DNA of 64,000 nt, taken from Gammaproteobacteria bacterium (GTDB lineage: Bacteria; Pseudomonadota; Gammaproteobacteria; Arenicellales; Poriferihabitantaceae). Within the stretch, counting starts at the first letter, position 1. Each line of letters begins with the position of its first letter. The stretch lies in the NCBI GenBank assembly GCA_030432755.1, contig JAUILZ010000013.1, forward strand, positions 1-64,000. The letters run 5' to 3'. The position numbers and the translations under genes are program-made. The notes under the pieces were generated by a model. It was given only the letters and a program-made list of their open reading frames with translations. It did not search any database and had not been told where the DNA came from. Positions 10,030 through 17,550 of the stretch are shown here, piece after piece.

Positions 10030-10725
10030 TCAGTCGAGATAGTCAACATACTGCTTGATGTGTTCCGCGAGATGCATGGCATGCTCGCGCACGAGTTGCT
10101 CGGCCATGGTGGCGTCACGCGCCTCCAGCGCCCGAATAATGCGCATGTGATCGATGATGGACTCGGTCGCCCGGTCACGTTCACCGATCGTCTTGCGACG
10201 GATTGCCCGCATGTGAACAAACAGGCTCTCCGCGATATCCTTCAGCAGGCCACACTTGCTGAGTTCGATCAGCCGCTGATGAAAGGAAATGTTGGTGGCG
10301 GAATACTCGTCGATGTGCGCGCGCGCCTCGTGGGAATCATCGAAGGTCGCGAACATGCGACGCATCGACGAAAGTTCCTCGTCGCTCGCATTCTCCACCG
10401 CCAGGCGCGCGGCCATGCCCTCGAGGCCCGCCCAGACGCAGACGATCTCGAGGATCTCCTCTTTTGTCTTGCGCACCACGAAGGCGCCGCGCCGCGGAAA
10501 GGTCTTGACCAGGCCTTCCTGTTCGAGCCGGGTAATCGCCTCGCGGATGGGGGTGCGGCTGACGCCGAGATCGGTGGCGAGCTTGCGCTCGTCCAGCTTC
10601 GGCGGTTCCTCCCCGGAATAGATATCCATCCGCGAGATGGCCTCCTTGATCGCCAGGTAGACGGACTCCTTCAGACCCGGAGTCACCTCCAGGGGCTTGA
10701 CCTTGACCAGGCTGTCAGAACTCAT
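10030..10725 (-). CDS. GntR-family (FadR/FCD subgroup) regulator of the oxalate genes
   Basis: A 231-aa regulator. Residues 17-90 form the winged helix, with LDERKLATDLGVSRTPIREAITRLEQEGLVKTF as the helix-turn-helix plus wing. The rest is an all-helical FCD domain that usually binds a carboxylate through a metal (helices with EYSATNISFHQRLIEL and IIDHMRIIRALEARDATMAEQLVREH). It lies between tctA and oxc in one direction, which strongly suggests that it senses oxalate or a CoA ester and controls this operon. A TGGTATAC site upstream of it matches the operator before tctC, so autoregulation is likely. Confidence 0.92.
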   Translation of the reverse strand: MSSDSLVKVKPLEVTPGLKESVYLAIKEAISRMDIYSGEEPPKLDERKLATDLGVSRTPIREAITRLEQEGLVKTFPRRGAFVVRKTKEEILEIVCVWAGLEGMAARLAVENASDEELSSMRRMFATFDDSHEARAHIDEYSATNISFHQRLIELSKCGLLKDIAESLFVHMRAIRRKTIGERDRATESIIDHMRIIRALEARDATMAEQLVREHAMHLAEHIKQYVDYLD

Positions 10726-10736
10726 GGTTCCCTCCC

Positions 10737-10761
10737 GGTATCTGGCATCTGGTATACATGG
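10737..10761 (-). promoter_or_regulatory. Probable GntR operator upstream of the regulator gene
   Basis: The 73-base gap in front of the regulator gene holds GGTATCTGG followed by ATCTGGTATACATGG. The 11 bases ATCTGGTATAC (10747-10757) are identical to part of the palindrome in front of tctC (14122-14132). It is less symmetric than the tctC site. Autoregulation by the GntR protein is inferred from the shared sequence. Confidence 0.55.
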
Positions 10762-10798
10762 TCAAACCCTCTCTGGCGAATTGTCCCCGGCGACAGGC

Positions 10799-12322
10799 CT
10801 AGCCCTGCCCTGCCGCGACGGCCCGGCTACCCTTGCGGGTGAATTTCTGGATCATCGGATAGCAGACCAGCAGCAATGCGATGATGATGCACACCGCCGA
10901 GATCGGCCGCGTGACGAACACGCTCATGTCCCCGTGTGATGCGAGCAGAGACTGGCGCAGCGAACGTTCGGCCAGCGGACCGAGTACGATCGCCAGCACC
11001 GCGGGCGCTACCGGGTAATTGAGCTTGCGCAGCAGGTAACCGACCACGCCGAATAGCAGCATCAACCAGACGTCGTGCATCGTCTGGGTAGGCGCGTAAC
11101 CGCCGACCACGCAGAGGATGTAGATGATCGGCGCCAGGATGGTGAACGGCAGGGTCAGGATCTTCACGAACAGCGGAATGAACGCCAGGTTGATGACCAG
11201 GGTCATGAAGTTGGCGATGTACAGCGAACCGATAAGGCCCCAGACGAATTCCGGGTTCTCGCTGAAGAGCAACGGTCCGGGACGAAGGCCCCAGATGATC
11301 ATGCCGCCCAGCAGGATCGCGGTGGTGGGCGAACCCGGAATACCGAGGGTGATCATCGGCAGCATGGAGCCGGTGGAAGCGGCGTTGTTGGCCGCCTCGG
11401 GCGCCGCGACACCGGCGACGTTACCCTTGCCGAAGCTGTCGGGATTCTTGCTGAATGTCTTCGCAAGACCATAGGACATCAGCGACGCCGGGGTCGCGCC
11501 CGCCGCGGGCAGCGTGCCGACGAAGTAACCCAGCACTGACCCCAGTGAGGTGGTCATGATGTAGTTCTTGATGTCCTTGAAGTTGGCCTTCATTCGATCC
11601 ACGGAGACCTGCACCTTGTGCACCACGACCTCACCCTGGGTGGTCTCCAGGGTCCACAGCATCTCGCCGATACCGTAGATACCGATGGCGAGCACGAGGA
11701 AGTTGATACCGTGCAGGAAGCCGTCAATGTCGCCGAAGATCAGGCGGGGCTGTCCGGAAATGATGTCGAGGCCCACCGCCGCCAGCACCAGGCCGATAAG
11801 GATGGAGAAAACGGTCTTCGGAATATCGTCGCCGCCAAGACCGATGAAGGTGGCGAAGGCGAGAACCATGAGCGCGAATTCCTCCTGGGGGCCGAACTTG
11901 AGCGCGAAGGCGGCAAGAGGCGGCGCGAACAGGGTGAACAGCACCACGGAGATGGTGCCACCGACGAAGGAGGCAACCGCCGCCGCGGTGAGCGCGCGGT
12001 CGGCCTGCCCGGCCTGGGCAAGCGGCCGTCCGTCGAATACCGTGGCCACCGCCGTGGAGGCCCCGGGTATCCCCAGCGTGATCGAACTGATGGCGCCGCC
12101 GTACATGGCGCCATAGTAGATCGCGGCGAGGAATATGATCGCCGATGTGGGCGGCACGAGAAAGGTGATCGGCAGCAGGATTGCCACGCCGTTCACCGAG
12201 CCCAGGCCCGGCATCGCGCCGATGAGCAACCCCAGCGCGCAGCCGATGACGATCATCATGAAGTTCAGCGGCTGCATCGCTTCCGTCAGTCCGCCAGCCA
12301 GGTGTAAAAGAATCTCTTCCAC
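10799..12322 (-). CDS. tctA: Tripartite tricarboxylate transporter, large membrane subunit TctA
   Basis: The 507-aa product is the 12-helix permease of a TTT-type secondary carrier. Family signatures are visible: GLLIGAMPGLGSVNGVAILLPITF near residue 33, IYYGAMYGGAISSITLGIPG near 67, and the inverted-repeat counterpart GVAAPEAANNAASTGSMLPMITLGIPGSPTTAILLGGM near 305-345. It works with TctB and the periplasmic TctC. Its position directly before the oxalate regulator and oxc-frc suggests that this system takes up oxalate, although the family as a whole imports citrate and other organic acids. Confidence 0.94.
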   Translation of the reverse strand: MEEILLHLAGGLTEAMQPLNFMMIVIGCALGLLIGAMPGLGSVNGVAILLPITFLVPPTSAIIFLAAIYYGAMYGGAISSITLGIPGASTAVATVFDGRPLAQAGQADRALTAAAVASFVGGTISVVLFTLFAPPLAAFALKFGPQEEFALMVLAFATFIGLGGDDIPKTVFSILIGLVLAAVGLDIISGQPRLIFGDIDGFLHGINFLVLAIGIYGIGEMLWTLETTQGEVVVHKVQVSVDRMKANFKDIKNYIMTTSLGSVLGYFVGTLPAAGATPASLMSYGLAKTFSKNPDSFGKGNVAGVAAPEAANNAASTGSMLPMITLGIPGSPTTAILLGGMIIWGLRPGPLLFSENPEFVWGLIGSLYIANFMTLVINLAFIPLFVKILTLPFTILAPIIYILCVVGGYAPTQTMHDVWLMLLFGVVGYLLRKLNYPVAPAVLAIVLGPLAERSLRQSLLASHGDMSVFVTRPISAVCIIIALLLVCYPMIQKFTRKGSRAVAAGQG

Positions 12323-12381
12323 GTCTCTTCCTCGGTGTTCAGTCTTGTCTTGTGTTTGTCATCTGTAATGCGGACCCGTCG

Positions 12382-12891
12382 TCAGACCCCGTACATCAGG
12401 TCGTAGATGGGATAAAACATCGGCTCGGTGATCGACTTGGGCAGCGGGATCTTCAACGCCCATTCAAACAGGCAGAAGACAAAGATCGGCACGCCTATCA
12501 TCATCGAGATCGTCAGCGGCCAGCCGTGATGACCGATGAACTTCAGGTAGAACAGGAGAAACAGGAACAGCGCCACGTAGATCCCGAGCAGGTGGGTGAT
12601 TACCAGCAGGAACACGATGGAGCCCGCGGAGATACCTACGATCATGGCGGTCTCCCTGGGCATGTAGGGCTCGAGGTTGCGCGACTCCGGCGTCACGCCC
12701 CTGAACCAGCGCCAGATGGTTGCCAGGCAGCACAGCAACATGCCGGCGGACAACCAGAAAGGCCAGGCCCCTGAACCCGGGCCGCGATCCGGAACCCAGC
12801 CAATCCTGAGTTCCGCGCTCTTGAACATCAGCCCGATGGAACACAGCGCGAGCAGCACTGCCATCAGGATTTCAGCGGTTCTGACTGTCAT
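12382..12891 (-). CDS. tctB: Tripartite tricarboxylate transporter, small membrane subunit TctB
   Basis: A 169-aa, four-helix membrane protein, the usual size for TctB. The sequence begins MTVRTAEILMAVLLALCSIGLMF, then GSGAWPFWLSAGMLLCCLATIW (the conserved G-P-x-x-WP-like region), and ends with two more hydrophobic segments near IVFLLVITHLLGIYVALFLFLLFYLKFIG and WPLTISMMIGVPIFVFCLF. The assignment rests on size, topology and position between tctC and tctA (59 bases before tctA). Confidence 0.88.
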   Translation of the reverse strand: MTVRTAEILMAVLLALCSIGLMFKSAELRIGWVPDRGPGSGAWPFWLSAGMLLCCLATIWRWFRGVTPESRNLEPYMPRETAMIVGISAGSIVFLLVITHLLGIYVALFLFLLFYLKFIGHHGWPLTISMMIGVPIFVFCLFEWALKIPLPKSITEPMFYPIYDLMYGV

Positions 12892-12979
12892 TTTGTTCGT
12901 TTCCTCCGGCCGAGGGATGCCAGGCCCCGGTTCGGGGCAAGTCGGCCTCGGCCTTGTAATATGGGTATGGTGCAGGTAT

Positions 12980-13056
12980 CGGGACGCCCGGAAGGGGCGT
13001 CCCGGCTGGCGCGGCGGAACACCGCGCCAGCCGGATCCGGCGATCGAGATCGCCGG
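12980..13056 (-). other. Three consecutive perfect hairpins between tctC and tctB
   Basis: Stem 1 pairs CGGGACGCCC (12980-12989) with 12995-13004 (10 bp). Stem 2 pairs GGCTGGCGCGG (13004-13014) with 13022-13032 (11 bp). Stem 3 pairs CCGGCGATC (13037-13045) with 13048-13056 (9 bp, tiny loop). They start 14 bases past the tctC stop. No T-run follows on the minus strand. Such hairpins after a binding-protein gene commonly protect its mRNA 3' end and give it a higher dose than the membrane subunits. Confidence 0.75.
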
Positions 13057-13070
13057 GTTAACGCTTTACA

Positions 13071-14078
13071 TTATTCGCCGGTAATAGCGGTTGCGCCGAC
13101 AGACTCGATCAGCTCCTTGTGCAGTGCGATCTGCTGGGTGTGGTAGGCGCCCAGGTCGTCGCCCGCAAGCCACTGGTCGCATGCCAGGCCATCGTCCGTG
13201 CAGAACGTCTGCCACTCTTCAGAGTCGAACAGCGTCTTGAACAGGTTGATGTACCAGTCCTGCGCTTCCTTGGACATCCCGGGAGGTCCATTGATGGAAC
13301 GCTGCATGTAGTACTCCATGTTCACGCCCAGTTCATTGGCGGTGGGCACGTCGGGATAGGCCGGCAGGCGCTCCGCGGTAAACTGCACCAGGGGCTTTGT
13401 CTCACCGGCGCGGAAGAACTCGTTCTGCTCCGCCGGGTTGTTGACCGTGGAATCCACGTGATTGCCCACGAGGTTCTTGGCCACGGTGCCGCCACCCGGG
13501 AACGGGATGTAGGTCACGTCATAGCCAAACTCCTTCTCCATCATCGCGGTCAGGATGGAATCCTCCTGGCCGGTGCCGGTACCACCGACTTTCCAGCCCG
13601 TGCCGGCGGCCTTGACCGCGGCGACGTAGCTGTCGAGATCGGTGATGTCATCGCGGCCGCTGTTCACCCAGAGCAGGAAGTTGTCGATCGCCATACGACC
13701 GATCGGGGTGAAGTTTGACACGTCGACACCGATGCCCTGCTGGATGACCGGGGTGGTGTAGAAGCTGTTCAGGGTCACGAGGATGGTGTGATCATCACCT
13801 TCCTTGTCCTGGATGTAACGCAGCGCTTCCGCACCGGAACCACCCGGCTTGTTGATCGGAATGACCGGGCGTGGCGAGAGCTTCTTCTTCTCGATCAGGC
13901 CCTGCAGCAGGCGCGCGATCTGGTCCGCGCCGCCACCGGCCCCCGCCATGATAATCAGTTCGATAGGCTTTTTCGGTGACCACTCGGCCATTGCGGGCGC
14001 AGATACCCCCAACGACGTCGCGGCTGCTACGACGGCAGGAATAGCCGTCCTTTTTATTTTGGAGAGCACATTAGTCAT
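13071..14078 (-). CDS. tctC: Tripartite tricarboxylate transporter solute-binding protein TctC
   Basis: A 335-aa exported receptor of the TctC/Bug family. It has an N-terminal signal (TAIPAVVAAATSLGVSAPAMAEW). Typical Bug motifs follow: PKKPIELIIMAGAGGGADQIARLLQGLI, with the first ligand loop, then PVIPINKPGGSGAEALRYI and the second loop DITDLDSYVAAVKAAGTGWKVGGTGTGQED. It is the first gene of the oxalate transport and catabolism operon, with a good AGGAGG-type ribosome site (reads GGAGGA) about 10 bases before the ATG and a repressible-looking promoter further up. Oxalate as ligand is inferred from the neighbours. Confidence 0.93.
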   Translation of the reverse strand: MTNVLSKIKRTAIPAVVAAATSLGVSAPAMAEWSPKKPIELIIMAGAGGGADQIARLLQGLIEKKKLSPRPVIPINKPGGSGAEALRYIQDKEGDDHTILVTLNSFYTTPVIQQGIGVDVSNFTPIGRMAIDNFLLWVNSGRDDITDLDSYVAAVKAAGTGWKVGGTGTGQEDSILTAMMEKEFGYDVTYIPFPGGGTVAKNLVGNHVDSTVNNPAEQNEFFRAGETKPLVQFTAERLPAYPDVPTANELGVNMEYYMQRSINGPPGMSKEAQDWYINLFKTLFDSEEWQTFCTDDGLACDQWLAGDDLGAYHTQQIALHKELIESVGATAITGE

Positions 14079-14116
14079 CAGTATTTATCCTCCAGAGGAT
14101 GTCACTATTGGTGTAG

Positions 14117-14142
14117 TTGGTATCTGGTATACCAAATACCAA
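14117..14142 (-). promoter_or_regulatory. 26-bp palindromic operator before tctC
   Basis: The outer arms TTGGTAT (14117-14123) and ATACCAA (14136-14142) flank the self-complementary core TGGTATACCA (14125-14134). Only the two single bases between core and arms break the symmetry. It lies just downstream of the predicted -10 box, over the transcription start, where a GntR-family protein would repress. The TGGTATACCA core suits FadR-type GntR proteins, and it recurs in part at 10747-10761. Confidence 0.7.
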
Positions 14143-14147
14143 ACTCG

Positions 14148-14176
14148 AGAATACTCCGTCAAAATCCACTTGTAAA
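14148..14176 (-). promoter_or_regulatory. Sigma-70-like promoter of the oxalate operon
   Basis: On the minus strand TTTACA (14176-14171) and TATTCT (14153-14148) are separated by exactly 17 bases. The palindromic operator starts 5 bases past the -10 box. The fit to consensus is moderate, and the link with the operator raises confidence. Confidence 0.5.
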
Positions 14177-14239
14177 GTGTTCAGCGAAGCACGATTGGCT
14201 TCCGGGTTGAAGAATATCTTTCCCGAAAAGAAAGCCACT

Positions 14240-14294
14240 GGTCAAAATCAATGGAATATTTTTTTATCATTTATTTTTTTAATAAAAAATCTCG
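14240..14294. other. AT-rich island between sucD-like gene and the tctC promoter
   Basis: About 40 bases here are almost entirely A and T, in sharp contrast to the surrounding GC-rich DNA. Minus-strand reading gives runs of T with a weak A/T hairpin immediately after the stop codon of the CoA-ligase alpha gene. It could help end that transcript or act as an UP-like or bending element for the downstream promoter. Nothing else is recognisable. Confidence 0.4.
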
Positions 14295-15170
14295 TTACCG
14301 CGCCAGCAGGTCCCGAGCGGCGGCGCCGATGTCCACCGGGCTGTCCACAACCCGTACGCCGGCCCCCCGCAACGCCCTTTTCTTGCCCGCGGCCGCTCCG
14401 CTGCCGGCCTGGATGATGGCGCTGGCATGCCCCATGCGGGTCTCCGCGGGAGCGTGTTCTCCCGCGATATAGGCCATCACGGGCTTGGGGTACGCGGGGC
14501 CGGACAGATAGTCCGCGGCGCGTTCCTCCTCGCTGCCGCCGATCTCCCCGACCAGCACCACGAGATCGGTCTCCGCGTCGGTGGCGAACAGTTCGAGACA
14601 GTCGACGAAGCCGAGGCCATGGATCGGGTCGCCACCGATGCCGACACAGGTGGACTGACCGAGCCCGGCGTCCGTGGTCTGCCACACCGCCTCGTACGTC
14701 AATGTGCTGGAGCGGGAAATGATGCCCACCCTTCCGCGGCGGAAGATCTCCCGCGGCATGATGCCGATGCGGCAGGCCTCGGGGGTGATGATTCCGGGTG
14801 TATTCGGTCCGAGCAGGCGTGTGGCGCTGCCCGCGAGGCACTCGCGCACGCGGATCATGTCGAGCACCGGGATGTGTTCGGTGATGCAGATCACCAGCGG
14901 AATCTCCGCGGCAATGGCCTCGATGATGGCGTCCGCGGCATTTTCGCGGGGCACAAAGATCACGCTCGCATCCGCACCGGTGTCTGCCTTCGCCGCCGCC
15001 ACGTCGTCGTAGACCGGCAGGCCAAGGTGGCGGCTGCCGCCCTTCCCCGGTCGTACCCCACCCACCATGCGGGTACCGAACGAGATCGCGCGCTCGGTAT
15101 AGAAACTCGCCTGGGCGCCGGTAATGCCCTGGCAGATGACACGAGTCTCGCGATCGACGAGGATGGCCAT
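14295..15170 (-). CDS. Succinate-CoA ligase-type alpha subunit (acid-CoA ligase, substrate uncertain)
   Basis: A 291-aa SucD-family protein. It opens [20 protein letters not shown], the CoA-binding Rossmann start, and has [12 protein letters not shown] near residue 120. The phosphohistidine loop [21 protein letters not shown] lies near 247; the active-site His is retained. It departs from housekeeping SucD in several places ([24 protein letters not shown] are family-like but flanking residues differ). Its start overlaps the beta-subunit stop by one base. With transport and oxalate genes directly downstream, it may be an oxalate-CoA or malate-CoA ligase rather than the TCA-cycle enzyme. No TCA genes adjoin it. 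Confidence 0.85.
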   Translation of the reverse strand: MAILVDRETRVICQGITGAQASFYTERAISFGTRMVGGVRPGKGGSRHLGLPVYDDVAAAKADTGADASVIFVPRENAADAIIEAIAAEIPLVICITEHIPVLDMIRVRECLAGSATRLLGPNTPGIITPEACRIGIMPREIFRRGRVGIISRSSTLTYEAVWQTTDAGLGQSTCVGIGGDPIHGLGFVDCLELFATDAETDLVVLVGEIGGSEEERAADYLSGPAYPKPVMAYIAGEHAPAETRMGHASAIIQAGSGAAAGKKRALRGAGVRVVDSPVDIGAAARDLLAR

Positions 15171-16441
15171 CAGTCCCGCTCCTCCTGTTGTCCGGTAACG
15201 CGATGGATGATCTTCTTCAGCCAGTTTTCCGGGGCGCGCGGATCGGCGGATTTGCCGCTGCGCGCGAGTTGTACCGCGAGGCGCGCCGCATCCGCCATGT
15301 TGGCAGCCTGCACCACGCCGGGCAGGCCCTCGCGCAGGCGTCGATTGGCGAGTTCGGCATTGGTGCCCGCGAGTCGCACCACCACCGGCACCCGGAACGG
15401 ACGCACGTTGTTGATCACCTGTAGCGCGTCGGATACCGTGTCGCAGCGCATGATGCCGCCACCGAAGACGTTGATGAGCAGGCAGCCGATGCCATCGCCA
15501 CCGAGCAGCAACTCGAGCGCGCTGGTCACCCGGTTGACCTGGGAGTCCGGCGGCAGGTCGAGAAAGTTTGCCGGCTGGCCACCGAACTGCACCAGGGTAT
15601 CCAGGGTCGCCATGGAAAGGCCCGCGCCCACGGTCATGCAGGCAACGTCGCCGCCCATGCGGATGTAGTTGAAGCCGTCACGGCTCGCTCGGCGGCGATT
15701 GCCCGCGCTGTCGTCCTGGTCGTCGAGACCCACCAGCAAGGGCTGGCGGAAGAGCGCGTTGTCGTCGGCGATAATTTTCGCATCGAGCGCGGTGCAGGTT
15801 TCGCCAGCAAGACCCACCGGGTTGATCTCCAGCAGGGTGAAATCGAGTTCGCGCGCGAGGGCGGTCAACTGGCGCGCGAGATCGCGGATCGAATCCGCGC
15901 CCCTGCCGTCCAGCCCCAGCGCCTTGAGCGCGCCGTCGAACGATTCGGCATCCGGACCCGATTCCGTGGATACCGGGATGCGCGCCACCGCCTCGGGCTG
16001 GTCGCGCAGCGTGGCCTCGATCCCGGTGCCACCCACCGCTGACAGCAGCAACACCAGTGACTGCGAGGTTTCATCCACCAGCAGGGCGAGCGCGAGTTCG
16101 CGCTCTACGGGCAACGCCTGCTCGACGTATACCCGGTCCACCAGCATCCCGTCCGGACCGGTCTGCGGTGTGATCAGGCTGCGGCCGAGCATGCTGCGGC
16201 TCTCGGTGCCGACATTGGTGAGATTGGTCACCGTGCGGATACCGGACTTGAGATCCTGGCCCTTGAACGTGCCCTGGGCGCGTCCGCCCGCGAGGATCTG
16301 CGCCTTCACCATCCAGCGTTCACCGCCGATCTCCTTCGCGGCCGACTCCGCCTCGGCGGGAGTCTCCGCCACCCGGCCGGCCGGCACCGCGATTCCGTGA
16401 TCGCGCAGGATCGCCTTGGCCTGGTACTCGTGGAGGTTCAT
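15170..16441 (-). CDS. Succinate-CoA ligase-type beta subunit (acid-CoA ligase, substrate uncertain)
   Basis: A 423-aa SucC-family protein. It opens MNLHEYQAKAILRDHGIAVP and has ATP-grasp features: WMVKAQILAGGRAQGTFK near 43-60, LLEINPVGLAG near 202 (metal ligands), MTVGAGLSMATLDTLVQFGGQPANFLDLPPDS near 265, and LLINVFGGGIMRCD near 320. The C-terminus carries about 30 extra residues (SGKSADPRAPENWLKKIIHR) not needed for the fold. It pairs with the alpha subunit (TGATG overlap). ADP-forming chemistry is expected; the acid (succinate, malate or oxalate) is undecided. Confidence 0.87.
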   Translation of the reverse strand: MNLHEYQAKAILRDHGIAVPAGRVAETPAEAESAAKEIGGERWMVKAQILAGGRAQGTFKGQDLKSGIRTVTNLTNVGTESRSMLGRSLITPQTGPDGMLVDRVYVEQALPVERELALALLVDETSQSLVLLLSAVGGTGIEATLRDQPEAVARIPVSTESGPDAESFDGALKALGLDGRGADSIRDLARQLTALARELDFTLLEINPVGLAGETCTALDAKIIADDNALFRQPLLVGLDDQDDSAGNRRRASRDGFNYIRMGGDVACMTVGAGLSMATLDTLVQFGGQPANFLDLPPDSQVNRVTSALELLLGGDGIGCLLINVFGGGIMRCDTVSDALQVINNVRPFRVPVVVRLAGTNAELANRRLREGLPGVVQAANMADAARLAVQLARSGKSADPRAPENWLKKIIHRVTGQQEERD

Positions 16442-16553
16442 ATTGGTGCGTTATGTATCGGGCCCGGACCCGTAACCGTTTTTCTGGGCGGGCCGACTGA
16501 ACCCGTCACCAGGATCCCGGTCATCGCCGGATCCCGATGTCATTATGCGGTAA

Positions 16554-17534
16554 TTACATCGTCAGCACAATTTTCCCGAAGTGCGCGGACGACTCCATGG
16601 TGCGATGGGCCTCCGCCGCTTCCTCGAGCGGAAACACGTGAGACACCAGCGGCGCGATGCTGCCGTCGGCGAAGTGACCCATCACCCGCTCGCGAAAATC
16701 GGCGATGATGGCCGCCTTGTCCGCTACCGATCGCGGGCGCAGTACCGAGCCGATGACCTGCTGGCGCTTGACCATCATCAGGGCGAGGTTGAGTTCCGCC
16801 TTCGGACCGCTGGTGACGCCGATGATCACCAGCCGGCCATAGACCGCGAGCGAACGCATGTTGGGCTGCAGGTACTTCGCGCCAATATGATCCAGGATGA
16901 CGTCCACGCCCTTTTTGCCGGTGATGCGCGCCACCTCTTCTTCGAAGGCGGACTCGCGATAGTCGATCACGTGATGCGCGCCAAGCTCGCGCACGCCATC
17001 GAGCTTGCCCGTGGACGCGGTGACGAAGATCGTACTGTCAGGTACCAGTTGGCGGCAAAGCTGGATCGCCGCGGTGTTTACGCCGCCACCACCTCCGTGC
17101 AACAGCACCTTGTCGCCATCGGCCAGGCCGGCGAGCCGGAACAGGTTGAGGAACGCGGTGAGATAGGTCTCGCAGATACAGGCCGCCTGGTTGAAGTCCA
17201 GGTTCTCCGGGATCGGTATCAGGTGGGATGCGTGGGCGACGGCGTACTCGGCGTAACCGCCGCCACCGATCAGCGCCATCACGCGGTCGCCGGGCTGCCA
17301 TCCACTGACGCCATCGCCCAGGGTCTCGATGGTGCCGGCCACTTCCAGGCCGAGGATCTCCGAGTCCCCGGGAGGCGGATTGTAATTGCCCTGGCGCTGG
17401 ACCACGTCCGGGCGGTTGACCGAGGTGGCCGCGACGCGGATCAGGACCTGGCCGGGATCCGCCACCGGGGTTTCCGCCTCGCCCGCGTGCATGACCTCGG
17501 GCCCACCGAAGCCGTCGAGAAGGATTGCTTTCAT
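16554..17534 (-). CDS. Zinc-free quinone oxidoreductase (MDR superfamily, PIG3-like)
   Basis: A 326-aa medium-chain reductase. It opens MKAILLDGFGGPEVMHAGE and contains VAATSVNRPDVVQRQGNYNPPPG near 33-56, the NADPH site LLHGGGGGVNTAAIQL near 143-160, and DVILDHIGAKYL near 210. There is no structural zinc loop. Such enzymes reduce quinones or enones with NADPH. The gene ends 17 bases after the pyruvate kinase gene upstream in the same direction, so the two are probably cotranscribed. The physiological substrate is unknown. Confidence 0.9.
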   Translation of the reverse strand: MKAILLDGFGGPEVMHAGEAETPVADPGQVLIRVAATSVNRPDVVQRQGNYNPPPGDSEILGLEVAGTIETLGDGVSGWQPGDRVMALIGGGGYAEYAVAHASHLIPIPENLDFNQAACICETYLTAFLNLFRLAGLADGDKVLLHGGGGGVNTAAIQLCRQLVPDSTIFVTASTGKLDGVRELGAHHVIDYRESAFEEEVARITGKKGVDVILDHIGAKYLQPNMRSLAVYGRLVIIGVTSGPKAELNLALMMVKRQQVIGSVLRPRSVADKAAIIADFRERVMGHFADGSIAPLVSHVFPLEEAAEAHRTMESSAHFGKIVLTM

Positions 17535-17550
17535 GAATTTCGTCTGTCGA

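Noticed and set aside
8219-10042. 607-codon plus-strand open frame across frc-oxc-gntR
   Set aside because: It is antisense to the well-conserved oxc gene, rich in His/Arg/Gly/Val as is typical of shadow frames in GC-rich DNA, and shows no family motifs.
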